DNA of 64,000 bases. Source: Hyphomicrobiales bacterium (lineage in GTDB: Bacteria > Pseudomonadota > Alphaproteobacteria > Rhizobiales > Beijerinckiaceae). The notes under the pieces were generated by a model that saw only the letters and a list, made by a program, of their open reading frames with translations, was not told the DNA's origin and made no database searches. Shown here one piece after another: positions 26,856 to 36,850 of the stretch; the first letter of the stretch is position 1; each line of letters opens with the position of its first letter. The translations under genes were made by a program, and so were the position numbers. The stretch covers positions 61,730-125,729 of the forward strand of contig UCLR01000010.1 in assembly GCA_900473415.1 (NCBI GenBank), written 5' to 3'.

Positions 26856-29800
26856 TTGGCTATCATCGCCGCGCTGAACCACGTCACCCATTACGCTTAC
26901 GACAGGCCGGTCACGCTCGGGCCGCAGATCATCCGCCTGCGCCCAGCGCCGCATTGCCGCGCCGCGATCAAGAGCTACTCGCTCAAGGTCTCGCCGGCCC
27001 AGCACTTCGTGAACTGGCAGCAGGATCCCGCCGGCAACTGGCTGGCGCGCTTCGTCTTTCCCGAGCCGGTCAACGAATTCCGCATCGAGGTCGACGTCGT
27101 CACCGAGCTTTCGATCATCAACCCCTTCGACTTCTTCGTCGAGGCAGAGGCCGAGACGTTCCCCTTCACTTACAGCGCCGAGCTGCGCGCGGAGCTCGCG
27201 CCTTATCTCGTCACTGCGCCGACTGGTCCGATGCTCTCAAGCTTCCTGGCTGAGCTGCCGCGCGAGCCGATGAACACGGTGAACTTCGTCGTCGATATCA
27301 ATGCGCGGCTGCAGCGGCTGATCGCCTATGGCATCCGCATGGAGCCGGGCGTGCAGGAGCCGGAACAGACGCTGGCGATGCGTTCGGGCTCCTGCCGCGA
27401 TACGAGCTGGCTGCTCGTCCAGGCGCTGCGTCATCTCGGGCTCGCCGCCCGCTTCGTCTCCGGCTACCTGATCCAGATGAAGGCGGATATCGACCCGCTG
27501 GAAGGCCCGCGCGGCACCGACAAGGACTTCACCGACCTGCACGCCTGGGCCGAGGTCTATATCCCCGGCGCCGGCTGGGTCGGGCTCGATCCGACCTCCG
27601 GCCTGCTCACTGGTGAGGGGCATCTGCCGCTGGCGGCCACCGCGCATTTCAGCTCGGCCGCGCCGGTTTCGGGCGTGGCGAGCTATGCCGAAACGCGCTT
27701 CGACTTCCATATGAGCGTCGCGCGCGTGCATGAGGTGCCGCGCATCACCCTGCCCTTCTCCGACGAATCCTGGGGCGAGCTCGATGCGCTCGGCGACAAG
27801 GTCGAGGCCGATCTCAAGGCGCAGGATGTGCGCCTCACCATGGGCGGCGAGCCGACCTTCGTCTCGATCGACGACCAGACAGGTGAGGAATGGAACATCG
27901 CCGCCGTGGGGCCGACCAAGCGCCAGCGGGCCGATGAGCTGATCCGGCGGCTGCGGGAACGCTTCGCGCCGGGCGGGATGCTGCATTACGGCCAGGGCAA
28001 ATGGTATCCGGGCGAGAGTCTGCCGCGCTGGGCCTTCGCGCTCTACTGGCGCCAGGACGGCGAGCCGATCTGGCGCGATGCGGACCTCATCGCCCGCGAG
28101 CCCGGCGCGCAGACCGGCGGCGACCGCGAGCTGGAAGCCGGCGCGACTGCCCATGACGCGGAGACCCTCGCCAGGGGGCTCTCGGAGAAGCTCGGCCTCG
28201 GCGCCGACTATGTGCTGCCCGCCTATGAGGACACCGGCCACTGGCTCCTCAAGGAGGCGCAGCTCCCCGACAATGTCGATCCGCTGGATTCACGCCTCTC
28301 CGATCCGGAGGAGCGGGCGCGGATGACGCGCGTCTTCGAGCTGGGCCTCGGCAATCCGCGCGGCTATGTCATCCCGGTGCAGCGCTGGCAGGCGGCGGCC
28401 AACGACCGGCGCTGGCGCTCTGAAAAATGGCGGCTGCGCCGCGGCAAGCTCTTCCTTGTGCCGGGCGACTCGCCGGTGGGCTATCGGCTTCCGCTCAGCG
28501 CGCTTCCTGTCGTCCCAAAGGCGGAATATCCGCACATTTATCCGCAGGATCCGATGGAGCCGCGCCCACCCCTGCCGCCGGCAGGACCAGCGGGCGCGAG
28601 CTGGGGCGATCATCCCGAGGCGTTGCATCAAGCGCCGTTCTCCGGCGCTGTGGCCGCAGGCCCCGATGAGCCTCCCGCCCCACAGCAGATGGCGCTCGGC
28701 GTGCAGCCGATACCAGCCGGCTCGGTGCAGGATCGTCGGGAGCAGGAGATCGGCGGCGAGCATGTGCGCACCGCGCTCAGCCTCGAGATCCGCGACAACG
28801 TGCTCTGCGTCTTCCTGCCGCCGGTCGAGCGGCTGGAGGACTATCTGGACCTCGTCGCCTCGGTCGAGGCGGTGGCGCAGGAGATGGGCCAGCCGGTCCA
28901 TATCGAGGGCTACGCCCCGCCCTCCGATCCGCGGCTCAACGTCGTCAAAGTGACGCCCGATCCCGGCGTGATCGAGGTCAACATCCATCCGGCGAAGGAT
29001 TGGCGCGAGGCCGTCGAGATCACCCGCAGCGTCTATGAGGAGGCGCGGCTGGCGCGGCTCTGCGCCGAGAAGTTCATGGTCGACGGGCGCCATACCGGCA
29101 CGGGCGGCGGCAACCATGTCGTGCTCGGCGGGGTGACGCCGGCCGATTCGCCCTTCCTGCGGCGGCCGGACCTGCTGAAGACCATCATCCTCTACTGGAA
29201 CCGGCACCCGTCGCTGTCCTACCTCTTCTCTGGCCTGTTCATCGGCCCGACCAGCCAGGCGCCGCGCATCGACGAGGCGCGGCAGGACCAGCTCTACGAA
29301 CTGGAGATCGCTCTGGCGCGGGTGCCGAAGCCGTTCGAAGCACCGATCCCGCTCTGGCTGGTCGACCGGCTGTTCCGCAACCTGCTGGTTGACGTCTCGG
29401 GCAATACGCACCGCACCGAGATCTGCATCGACAAGCTCTATTCGCCCGATGGGCCGACCGGGCGGCTCGGGCTGATCGAGTTCCGCGGCTTCGAAATGCC
29501 GCCGGATTCGCGCATGTCGCTGGCGCAGCAGCTGCTCCTGCGGGCGCTGATCGCCTGGTTCTGGCGGGAGCCCCAGGCCGGCAAGCTGGTGCGTTGGGGC
29601 ACCGCCCTGCATGACCGTTTCATGCTGCCCGAGATGGTCTGGCGTGATTTTCAGGACGTGCTCGCGGACCTGAAGCGCGCCGGATACGCCTTCGACCCAG
29701 TCTGGTTCGAGGCGCAGGCCGAGTTCCGCTTCCCCTTTTTCGGCAAGGTCGCCCATGGCGGCGTCGAGATCGAGATCCGGCAGGCGCTGGAGCCCTGGCA

Positions 29801-30272
29801 TGTGATGGGCGAGGAAGGCGCGATCGGCGGCACGGTGCGCTATGTCGATTCCTCGGTCGAGCGGCTGCAGGTGAAGACGAGCGGCTTCGTGCCCGGCCGG
29901 CATCTGATCACCTGCAACGGCCGACGTCTGCCGATGACCGAGACCGGCGTGCCGGGCGAGGCCGTGGCCGCGGTGCGCTTCAAGGCCTGGCAGCCGGCGT
30001 CCGGCCTGCATCCGACGATTCCGGTGCATGCCCCGCTGACCTTCGACATCGTCGACACCTGGGTCGGGCGCTCGCTCGGCGGCTGCGTCTACCATGTCGC
30101 CCATCCGGGTGGTCGCAATTACGAGACACCCCCGGTCAATTCCTACGAGGCGGAGGCAAGACGGCTCGCGCGCTTCGAGGCGATCGGTCATAGTCCCGGC
30201 GCTCTGGCCATTCCGCCGGAGGAACGCAGCGCCGAATTCCCGCTTACGCTGGATTTGAGGCGGCAGTTTTAG
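26856..30272 (+). CDS. Transglutaminase / DUF2126 large fusion protein
   Basis: About 1138 aa. Residues ~3-90 are the bacterial transglutaminase-like N-terminal region ([20 protein letters not shown]). The transglutaminase core has Cys180 in [12 protein letters not shown], His229 in LHAWAEVY and Asp245 in GLDPTSGLL. From ~310 onwards lies DUF2126, with [40 protein letters not shown] and [20 protein letters not shown], resembling a glutamine-synthetase-like or ligase-type catalytic region. The start is TTG 26856 with AGGGGA upstream; the frame is open to 26640 but that part is low-quality. First gene of a cluster predicted in the literature to modify peptides or amino acids; no proven reaction. 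Confidence 0.85.
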   Translation: MAIIAALNHVTHYAYDRPVTLGPQIIRLRPAPHCRAAIKSYSLKVSPAQHFVNWQQDPAGNWLARFVFPEPVNEFRIEVDVVTELSIINPFDFFVEAEAETFPFTYSAELRAELAPYLVTAPTGPMLSSFLAELPREPMNTVNFVVDINARLQRLIAYGIRMEPGVQEPEQTLAMRSGSCRDTSWLLVQALRHLGLAARFVSGYLIQMKADIDPLEGPRGTDKDFTDLHAWAEVYIPGAGWVGLDPTSGLLTGEGHLPLAATAHFSSAAPVSGVASYAETRFDFHMSVARVHEVPRITLPFSDESWGELDALGDKVEADLKAQDVRLTMGGEPTFVSIDDQTGEEWNIAAVGPTKRQRADELIRRLRERFAPGGMLHYGQGKWYPGESLPRWAFALYWRQDGEPIWRDADLIAREPGAQTGGDRELEAGATAHDAETLARGLSEKLGLGADYVLPAYEDTGHWLLKEAQLPDNVDPLDSRLSDPEERARMTRVFELGLGNPRGYVIPVQRWQAAANDRRWRSEKWRLRRGKLFLVPGDSPVGYRLPLSALPVVPKAEYPHIYPQDPMEPRPPLPPAGPAGASWGDHPEALHQAPFSGAVAAGPDEPPAPQQMALGVQPIPAGSVQDRREQEIGGEHVRTALSLEIRDNVLCVFLPPVERLEDYLDLVASVEAVAQEMGQPVHIEGYAPPSDPRLNVVKVTPDPGVIEVNIHPAKDWREAVEITRSVYEEARLARLCAEKFMVDGRHTGTGGGNHVVLGGVTPADSPFLRRPDLLKTIILYWNRHPSLSYLFSGLFIGPTSQAPRIDEARQDQLYELEIALARVPKPFEAPIPLWLVDRLFRNLLVDVSGNTHRTEICIDKLYSPDGPTGRLGLIEFRGFEMPPDSRMSLAQQLLLRALIAWFWREPQAGKLVRWGTALHDRFMLPEMVWRDFQDVLADLKRAGYAFDPVWFEAQAEFRFPFFGKVAHGGVEIEIRQALEPWHVMGEEGAIGGTVRYVDSSVERLQVKTSGFVPGRHLITCNGRRLPMTETGVPGEAVAAVRFKAWQPASGLHPTIPVHAPLTFDIVDTWVGRSLGGCVYHVAHPGGRNYETPPVNSYEAEARRLARFEAIGHSPGALAIPPEERSAEFPLTLDLRRQF

Positions 30273-30344
30273 TTTGCGCGCATTCTGTTCGCCCGGCTGG
30301 TCCCAGCCGGACGGAAAGCGCGCCGGCAGGGGTCTAGCGGGCGA

Positions 30345-32867
30345 ATGGTAGTGCAGGGCCGCATCCGGTCTGGACGCACGAAGGCGGAGCGGCGCGCTGC
30401 GCTGCTCGCCGGCTATTGCCCGCTGCCCGGCGTCTATGACGAGTTCCTCGACCAGACCGGCGCCGTCCGGGCGCATTGGGAACCGTTCCTGTCGGAATGG
30501 TGCGCGCTGACGCCGGCCGAGCTGTCCCAGCGCTTCGGGCTGGCCGACCGGCACGTCCGCGATACGGGCGTCTCCTATCGCGTCCATGGCGACATCGACG
30601 AGCGCGACCCCGGCTTCGGCGAGCGGCCCTGGCCGCTTTCGCATGTCCCCCTCGTCATCCCCGAGAGCGAATGGCAGGTGATCGAGGCCGGCGTCACCCA
30701 GCGCGCCGAGATTCTGTCGCGGCTGCTCGACGACATCTATGGGCCGGGCGAGCTGATCGCGAGCGGGCTCATTCCCGCCGCGGTGGTGACCGGCAGCCCC
30801 GATTATCTGCGCCCGCTCCAGGGCACGCCGGGCGGCGGGGCGCTGCAGATCTACGCGGCCGATCTCGGCCGCGGCCCGGACGGGCGCTGGTGGGTTCTGC
30901 AGGACAGGACGCAGGCGCCCTCCGGCGCTGGCTATGCGCTGGAGAACCGACTGGCGCTGTCGCGCGCCTTCCCTGACATATTCCGCGGCATGAACATCGA
31001 GCGGCTGGCGGCCTTCTTCCAGGGCTTCCGCGCCGGGCTCGTCCAGCATTCGCAGCGCGTCGAGCCGCGCATCGCGGTGCTGACACCCGGGCCATTCAAC
31101 GAGACCTATTTCGAGCAGGCCTATCTCGCGCGCTATCTCGGCTTCCTGCTCGTCGAGGGCGGCGACCTGCTGATGCGCGAGGCGCGCGTGCATGTGCGCA
31201 CCATCGCAGGGCTCAAGCGCGCCGACGTGATCTGGCGGCGCATCGACGGCGATTTCGCCGATCCGCTGGAACTCAACGCCCGCTCAGCGCTCGGCGTCGC
31301 CGGGCTGGTCGAGGCCGTGCGGCGCGGCAATGTGCATGTCGCCAACGGGCTCGGCTCCGGCGTCGTGGAGGCGCGCGCGCTGATGGGCTTCATGCCGGCG
31401 ATCGCTCGGCAACTCACCGGCGAAGAGCTGATCCTGCCGAATATCGCGACCTGGTGGTGCGGCCAGCCGCAGGAGCGGCAGACGGTGCTCGACCGCCTCG
31501 ACGAGATGAGCGTCGCCTCTGCCTTCCGTAACGCCACCGGGCCGACCGATAGCGCCCCCGTTCTTGCCGGCGAGCTGCCGCAAGCCGAGCGCGAAGCGAT
31601 GCGCCGGCTGATCGAGGCGCAGGGCCGCGACTATGTCGGCCAGGAGGTCGTGCGGCTTTCGACCATGCCGGTCTTCCAGAATGGCCGGCTCGAACCGCAC
31701 CCGATGACCGTGCGCGTCTTCGCCGCCGCCACGCCGGATGGCTGGAAGGTGATGCCGGGCGGGTTCTGCCGGATCTCGGACGAGGCCGATGCGCGCGCCG
31801 TCAGCATGCGCCATGGCATGCGCTCCAGCGACGTCTGGGTGACCTCGAGCAAGCCGGTCGCGCAGGTCACCCTACTGCCGACGCCCGACCGCATCAACAT
31901 CCGGCGGGTCACCGGCACGCTGCCGAGCCGCGCCGCCGACAATCTGTTCTGGCTCGGGCGCTATCTGGAGCGCGGCGAGGCGACGCTCAGGCTCGTGCGC
32001 GCCCTGCTCGGGCGGCTGATCGACGCCGATCCGGCACCGGAACGCGGCGACACGATCCGCCAGCTCGGGGGCATGCTGGTCGCCTGGGGCGCCGCCCCCA
32101 ACGACAAGGGCAAACGGACGCCGGCCGCCCAGGCCCATGCGGCGCTCTACAGCGTCGACGATTACGGCTCGGTCACCGCCTCGATCCGCGAGGCCAGGCG
32201 CACGGCCTCGGTGATCCGCGAGCGCCTCTCGGTCGACGCCTGGCGGCTTTTCAGCGATCTGCAGCGGCAACTCATACCCGAGGCGAGCCGCATGCCAAGC
32301 GAGGGCGAGACCTTCGAGATCGCGGACCGGACGCTGAAGTCGCTCGCCGCCTTCTCGGGCCTCAGCCAGGAAAACATGGTGCGTGGCGCCGGCTGGCGCT
32401 TCCTCGATATCGGCCGGCGGCTGGAGCGCGGCATCGCAACCTGCCGCTTCGCGCGGCAGTTCGCCGACAGCCACGCCTCCGGCGACAACCTCGACGCGCT
32501 GCTCGACCTGACGGATTCGCAGATCACCTATCGCTCGCGCTACCTGCTGGGAGCGAGCCTGCAGCCGGTGCTCGATCTCGTCGTGCTCGACCCCTACAAC
32601 CCGCGCTCTGTCGCCTTCCAGATCGAGCGCCTCGACGCTGAGATCGCCGCGCTTCCGACTCTCGCGGATGACGGCATGCTGGAGGAGCCGCGCCGGCTCG
32701 TGCTCAAGCTCGCCGCCGATTGCCGAACCACGGAGGCCGGCCGGCTCGATCGCGCCAGCATCCTGTTGTTCGAACAACTGTTGATGGGCCTGTCGAGCGC
32801 CATCGCCGACCGCTACTTCCTGCAGAACAGCGACCCCGAACGCACGCGAATCACGAGCATCGGTTGA
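30345..32867 (+). CDS. Circularly permuted ATP-grasp ligase fused to alpha-E domain
   Basis: 840 aa. Residues ~70-470 are the circularly permuted ATP-grasp type 2 region (DUF404/407): VSYRVHGDIDERDPGFGERP, LLDDIYGPGELIASGLIPAA, WWVLQDRTQAPSGAGYALEN and TPGPFNETYFEQAYLARYLG. NGLGSGVVEARALMGFMPAI and ATWWCGQPQERQTVL complete it. Residues ~520-830 are the helical alpha-E domain (DUF403): SRAADNLFWLGRYLERGEAT and FLDIGRRLERGIATCRFARQ. Many genomes carry these as two genes; here they are fused. ATP-grasp enzymes join a carboxylate to an amine using ATP, so a peptide-like product is likely. It overlaps the next gene by 4 bases. Confidence 0.88.
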   Translation: MVVQGRIRSGRTKAERRAALLAGYCPLPGVYDEFLDQTGAVRAHWEPFLSEWCALTPAELSQRFGLADRHVRDTGVSYRVHGDIDERDPGFGERPWPLSHVPLVIPESEWQVIEAGVTQRAEILSRLLDDIYGPGELIASGLIPAAVVTGSPDYLRPLQGTPGGGALQIYAADLGRGPDGRWWVLQDRTQAPSGAGYALENRLALSRAFPDIFRGMNIERLAAFFQGFRAGLVQHSQRVEPRIAVLTPGPFNETYFEQAYLARYLGFLLVEGGDLLMREARVHVRTIAGLKRADVIWRRIDGDFADPLELNARSALGVAGLVEAVRRGNVHVANGLGSGVVEARALMGFMPAIARQLTGEELILPNIATWWCGQPQERQTVLDRLDEMSVASAFRNATGPTDSAPVLAGELPQAEREAMRRLIEAQGRDYVGQEVVRLSTMPVFQNGRLEPHPMTVRVFAAATPDGWKVMPGGFCRISDEADARAVSMRHGMRSSDVWVTSSKPVAQVTLLPTPDRINIRRVTGTLPSRAADNLFWLGRYLERGEATLRLVRALLGRLIDADPAPERGDTIRQLGGMLVAWGAAPNDKGKRTPAAQAHAALYSVDDYGSVTASIREARRTASVIRERLSVDAWRLFSDLQRQLIPEASRMPSEGETFEIADRTLKSLAAFSGLSQENMVRGAGWRFLDIGRRLERGIATCRFARQFADSHASGDNLDALLDLTDSQITYRSRYLLGASLQPVLDLVVLDPYNPRSVAFQIERLDAEIAALPTLADDGMLEEPRRLVLKLAADCRTTEAGRLDRASILLFEQLLMGLSSAIADRYFLQNSDPERTRITSIG

Positions 32868-33742
32868 TCTACGAGCTGCGCCATCTCACCACCTACGGCT
32901 ATAGCCGCTCGGTGCCCTTCGCTCGCTGCATGCTGCGGCTGCTGCCGCGCAACGGCCCGGGGCAGGAGGTGAAGAAGAGCGAGCTGCTGATCACTCCGCG
33001 CCCGTCCGAGCGCATCGATGCGATCTGCTTCTTCGGCAACCGCACGACCGGCATCACCATCACCAAGCCCCATCGCGAATTGAAGGTGGAGATGCGGGCG
33101 CGCATCGAGGTGCATCGGCCCGCGCCGCCCCATCCGGCGCTGACGCGAAGCTGGGAGGAGGTCGCGCGGCTCGCGCTTTCATCCGCCAGCCTCGCCCCCG
33201 ATTCACCGGCGCATCATCTCTACCCGAGCCGGCTCGTGCCGCATGTCCAGGGCGTGGTCGACTATGCCTGCAGCTCCTTCGCTCCTGCCCGCCCGGTGCT
33301 GGAGGCGGCCTGCGAACTGATGGCGCGCATCCGCCGCGATTTCACCTATGATCCCGAAGCGACCGAGGTGACGACGCCGTTGGCGGAGGCCTTCGCGGCG
33401 CGCCACGGCGTCTGCCAGGACTTCGCCCATATCATGATCGCCGGCTTGCGCGGCATCGGGCTGCCGGCGGCCTATGTCTCCGGCTATATCCGCACGATCC
33501 CGCCGCCGGGCGAAAAGCGGCTCGAAGGCGCCGATGCCAGCCATGCCTGGGTGATGCTCTGGTGCGGACCCGAGACGGGCTGGGTCGGGCTCGACCCGAC
33601 CAACGATCTCATCGTCGCCGACGACCACATCGTCACCGCCTTCGGCCGCGACTACGCCGATGTCGCGCCGCTCGACGGCGTGGTGATCGGCGCCGGCACG
33701 CAGAAGGTCGGCGTCGCCGTCGATGTGATCCCGGTCGGCTGA
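32864..33742 (+). CDS. Transglutaminase-like cysteine protease-fold protein
   Basis: 292 aa. Starts IYELRHLTTYGYSRSVPFAR (bacterial transglutaminase N region). The catalytic triad is complete: Cys184 in HGVCQDFAHIM, His227 in DASHAWVMLW and Asp244 in GLDPTND. The start is TTG 32864 inside the ATP-grasp stop (TTGA), so translation is coupled; upstream in-frame codons are antisense-like sequence. Third gene of the cluster; it may cut or transfer the peptide bond made by the ATP-grasp partner. Substrate unknown. Confidence 0.85.
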   Translation: MIYELRHLTTYGYSRSVPFARCMLRLLPRNGPGQEVKKSELLITPRPSERIDAICFFGNRTTGITITKPHRELKVEMRARIEVHRPAPPHPALTRSWEEVARLALSSASLAPDSPAHHLYPSRLVPHVQGVVDYACSSFAPARPVLEAACELMARIRRDFTYDPEATEVTTPLAEAFAARHGVCQDFAHIMIAGLRGIGLPAAYVSGYIRTIPPPGEKRLEGADASHAWVMLWCGPETGWVGLDPTNDLIVADDHIVTAFGRDYADVAPLDGVVIGAGTQKVGVAVDVIPVG

Positions 33743-33746
33743 GTCC

Positions 33747-34112
33747 TCAGGCCGCAGCCTCCGGCGCGGCTGCGGAAACGGGCGTACGGGCATGCTCCTC
33801 GCCCCAGGTCTTCAGCGCCAAGATGACCGGCTCCAGCGTGCGGCCCTTGACCGAGAGGCTGTATTCGACGCGGGGTGGCACTTGCGGGTAGACGACGCGC
33901 AGGATCAGCCCGTCCGCCTCCAGCTCACGCAACTGTGTCGTCAGCATACGCTGGGTCACACCAGGAATCCGACGGCGCAACTCGCTGAAGCGCAGCGTGC
34001 CACCCAGCAGGTGATAGAGCGCGATGCCCTTCCATTTGCCGCCGATCAGGCCGAGCGCAGCCTCGACGGGGCAGCCGGCCGAGCAATAGGGCTCCTGGAA
34101 CCGCGGCGGCAT
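33747..34112 (-). CDS. HxlR-family transcriptional regulator
   Basis: 121 aa. Family signature: [20 protein letters not shown] then [50 protein letters not shown] and [17 protein letters not shown]. The Cys near the N-terminus (SAGCPVE) is the redox- or electrophile-sensing Cys in several HxlR regulators. It is divergent from a quinone-oxidoreductase-like gene (34212), the classical arrangement for control of a detoxification enzyme. ATG 34112 is preceded by AAAGGAT. Confidence 0.9.
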   Translation of the reverse strand: MPPRFQEPYCSAGCPVEAALGLIGGKWKGIALYHLLGGTLRFSELRRRIPGVTQRMLTTQLRELEADGLILRVVYPQVPPRVEYSLSVKGRTLEPVILALKTWGEEHARTPVSAAAPEAAA

Positions 34113-34211
34113 GTCGGTATCCTTTTCGACACTATGGGCTGGAATTGTGCGTTCTTGCGCCTTGCGAGAGTTACGCGCATCTCGGCTCCATCGCAATGCA
34201 GGAGAGACGCC

Positions 34212-35225
34212 ATGCGCGCCGTCGGATACCGCCAGTCGCAGCCCATCGCCGCCGAGACCAGCCTGATCGATCTTGAGCTGCCCGAACCCGTGGCGACGGG
34301 CCGCGACCTCTTGGTCGAGGTCAAGGCGGTTTCGGTCAACCCGGTCGACACCAAGGTGCGGATGCGCGCCCAGCCGACCGAAGGGCAGGCCAATGTGCTC
34401 GGCTGGGACGGCGTGGGCGTGGTCAAGGCTGTCGGGCCCGCTGCGACGAATTTCAAGCCGGGCGATGAGGTGTTCTATGCCGGAGCGCTCGATCGTTCGG
34501 GCTCGAATGCCCAGTTCCACCTCGTCGACGAGCGCATCGTCGGGCCTAAGCCGAAGAGCCTCGGTTTCGCCGAGGCCGCGGCGCTGCCGCTCACCGCCAT
34601 CACCGCCTGGGAGATGCTGTTCGACCGGCTCGACATCCGCAAGCCGGTGCCGGGCGCAGCGCATGCGCTGCTGATCATCGGCGGGGCCGGCGGTGTCGGC
34701 TCGATCGCGACCCAGCTCGCCCGCAGGCTCACCGACGTCACCGTGATCGCGACCGCCTCACGGCCCGAGACTGTCGCCTGGGCGAAGAAGCTCGGCGCCC
34801 ATCACGTCGTCGATCACACCAAGCCGCTGCCGGAGCAGGTGGCGGCGCTTGGCATTGGCGCGCCGGCCTTCGTCTTCTCGACGACGCATACCGACACGCA
34901 TCTGGCAGGCATCGTCGAGCTCATGGCGCCGCAGGGGCGCTTCGGCTTGATCGACGATCCCAAGACCCTTGATGCGCTGCCGCTGAAGCGCAAGAGCCTG
35001 TCGCTGCACTGGGAGCTGATGTTCACCCGTTCGCTGTTCCAGACCGCCGACATCGCCGAGCAGGGCAAGCTGCTGGCGGAGGTGTCGAAGCTGGTCGACG
35101 CCGGGACGATCCGCACGACGCTCGCCGAGAATTTCGGGACGATAAACGCCGCCAATCTCCGGCGGGCGCATGCCCTGATCGAGAGCAACCGCGCCAAGGG
35201 CAAGATCGTGCTGGAAGGCTTCTGA
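34212..35225 (+). CDS. Zinc-type alcohol dehydrogenase-like / quinone oxidoreductase
   Basis: 337 aa of the MDR superfamily. N-terminal GroES-like domain ([35 protein letters not shown]), then an NADP-binding fold ([20 protein letters not shown]) and [20 protein letters not shown]. The catalytic zinc ligands of true alcohol dehydrogenases are missing, pointing to the quinone/enone reductase branch (NADPH:quinone or enal reduction). It is divergent from the HxlR regulator and likely induced by quinones or aldehydes. The terminator at 35231 follows it. Confidence 0.87.
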   Translation: MRAVGYRQSQPIAAETSLIDLELPEPVATGRDLLVEVKAVSVNPVDTKVRMRAQPTEGQANVLGWDGVGVVKAVGPAATNFKPGDEVFYAGALDRSGSNAQFHLVDERIVGPKPKSLGFAEAAALPLTAITAWEMLFDRLDIRKPVPGAAHALLIIGGAGGVGSIATQLARRLTDVTVIATASRPETVAWAKKLGAHHVVDHTKPLPEQVAALGIGAPAFVFSTTHTDTHLAGIVELMAPQGRFGLIDDPKTLDALPLKRKSLSLHWELMFTRSLFQTADIAEQGKLLAEVSKLVDAGTIRTTLAENFGTINAANLRRAHALIESNRAKGKIVLEGF

Positions 35226-35230
35226 CAAAA

Positions 35231-35260
35231 AAGGGCCGCGCCTTGCGGCGCGGCCCTTTC
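35231..35260. terminator. Bidirectional rho-independent terminator
   Basis: A perfect 13-bp stem AAAGGGCCGCGCC (35231-35243) / GGCGCGGCCCTTT (35248-35260) with a TTGC loop, flanked by A-run and T-run. It serves both convergent genes. Confidence 0.9.
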
Positions 35261-35283
35261 GTTCTCAACGATGAAGGTGCCGA

Positions 35284-36729
35284 TCAGGCCAGCGTGTAGG
35301 CCGTCTTGACCGTGGTGTAGAACTCCTTGGCGTAGGCGCCCTGCTCGCGCGGGCCGTAGCTGGAGCCCTTCCGGCCGCCGAACGGCACATGATAGTCGAC
35401 GCCCGCCGTCGGCAGGTTGACCATCACCATGCCGGCCTCGCTGTTGCGCTTGAAATGCGTCGCGTATTTCAGCGAGGTCGTGCAGATGCCTGAGGAGAGG
35501 CCGAATTCGGTGTCGTTGGCCACGGCGAGCGCCTCGTCGTAGTCCTTCACGCGCACGATATTGGCGACCGGGCCGAAGACCTCCTCGCGCGAGATGCGCA
35601 TGGCGTTCGTCGTCTCGGTGAAGAGCGCCGGCTGGAGGTAGAAGCCGGGGGTCTCGCGCTTGAGAAGCTCGCCGCCGAAGGCGAGCTTGCCACCCTCATC
35701 CTTGGCGATCTGGATGTATTTCAGGTCCTGGTCGAGCTGGCTCTGGTCGACGACCGGGCCGATATGGGTGCCCTGCTTCAGCGCATCGTCGACGACGACA
35801 CCCTTCAGCCGCTCGACGCAGGCCTCGACGAACTTGTCATGGATGCCCGCCTGGACGATCAGGCGCGAGGAGGCCGTGCAGCGCTGGCCGGTGGAGAAGA
35901 AGGCGCCGTTGACCGCGACCTCGACCGCCGTCTTGAGATCGGCATCGTCCAGCACCACGAGCGGGTTCTTGCCGCCCATCTCGAGCTGGACCTTCTTCAT
36001 CGGGTTGGAGGCGATGCAGGCAGCCGCCACCTTGCGGCCGGTCGCGACCGAGCCGGTGAAGGAGATGGCGTGCACGTCCCTGTGCTCGAGCAGCGCCTGG
36101 CCGACGACCGAGCCGCGGCCCATGACGAGGTTGAGCACGCCCTTGGGCAGGCCGGCCCGCTGGATGATGTCGACCAGCGCCCAGGCCGAGCCCGGCACGA
36201 GGTCGGCCGGCTTGATGACGACGCAATTGCCCCAGGCGAGCGCCGGCGCCATCTTCCAGGCCGGGATCGCGATCGGGAAGTTCCAGGGCGTGATCATGCC
36301 GACGATGCCGACGGGCTCACGGGTGATCTCGACGCCGACGCCCGGACGCACGGAAGGAACCATCTCGCCGCCCGAGCGCAGGCACTCGCCGGCGAAGAAG
36401 GCGAAGATCTGGCCGGCGCGGGTCGCCTCGCCGATACCCTCGGGAAGGGTCTTGCCCTCTTCGCGCGAGAGCAGGCGGCCGAGCTCCTCCTTGCGGGCGA
36501 GGATCTCGTCGGAGGCCTTCTTCAGGATGTCGTAGCGCTCCTGCGGGGTGGAGCGGCTCCAGGCGGGGAAGGCGGCCTTCGCGGCGGCGACCGCGTTGTT
36601 CAGATCCTCGACCGTGCCCTGAGCGTATTCGCCGACGACGTCGTTGGTGTTGGAAGGGTTGATGTTGCGCGAGGCATTGCCCCCGCCCGCCCATTCGCCG
36701 GCGATGAGGTTCTTGAAGGGCGCGTTCAT
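35284..36729 (-). CDS. Aldehyde dehydrogenase, likely 2-oxoglutarate semialdehyde dehydrogenase
   Basis: 481 aa. ALDH motifs: GMITPWNFPIAIPAWKMAPA, SFTGSVATGRKVAAACIASN, catalytic Glu in VQLEMGGKNPLVVLDDADL and catalytic Cys in GAFFSTGQRCTASSRLIVQA, plus EEVFGPVANIVRVKDYDEAL. C-terminal VNLPTAGVDYHVPFGGRKGS and EQGAYAKEFYTTVKTAYT closely fit the NAD(P) 2,5-dioxovalerate (2-oxoglutarate semialdehyde) dehydrogenases of sugar-acid and hydroxyproline catabolism. No pathway genes flank it, so the substrate is an inference. The start has a GGGAGAG ribosome site. Confidence 0.85.
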   Translation of the reverse strand: MNAPFKNLIAGEWAGGGNASRNINPSNTNDVVGEYAQGTVEDLNNAVAAAKAAFPAWSRSTPQERYDILKKASDEILARKEELGRLLSREEGKTLPEGIGEATRAGQIFAFFAGECLRSGGEMVPSVRPGVGVEITREPVGIVGMITPWNFPIAIPAWKMAPALAWGNCVVIKPADLVPGSAWALVDIIQRAGLPKGVLNLVMGRGSVVGQALLEHRDVHAISFTGSVATGRKVAAACIASNPMKKVQLEMGGKNPLVVLDDADLKTAVEVAVNGAFFSTGQRCTASSRLIVQAGIHDKFVEACVERLKGVVVDDALKQGTHIGPVVDQSQLDQDLKYIQIAKDEGGKLAFGGELLKRETPGFYLQPALFTETTNAMRISREEVFGPVANIVRVKDYDEALAVANDTEFGLSSGICTTSLKYATHFKRNSEAGMVMVNLPTAGVDYHVPFGGRKGSSYGPREQGAYAKEFYTTVKTAYTLA

Positions 36730-36764
36730 CTGTTCTCTCCCACGACACGAAAACGTTCGCGGGC

Positions 36765-36783
36765 GGTGTTACCCTTTTTGGCC
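36765..36783. repeat. 19-bp motif shared with the PNPOx-like gene's promoter region (copy A)
   Basis: GGTGTTACCCTTTTTGGCC (36765-36783) differs at one base from 38849-38867. Here it lies 36-54 bases upstream of the aldehyde dehydrogenase start, in reverse orientation relative to that gene. It may be a shared operator or coincidence. Confidence 0.4.
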
Positions 36784-36850
36784 GCGGATGGCCAATACAC
36801 GGGCGCCGGACGCACCGTCCTCAGGCGAATGGCCCAAGGCTTATCTCTGC

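Noticed and set aside
28290..31193. 967-codon open frame antisense to the DUF2126 and ATP-grasp genes
   Set aside because: Spans two well-supported genes on the other strand and reads as composition-driven His/Arg/Asp-rich sequence.
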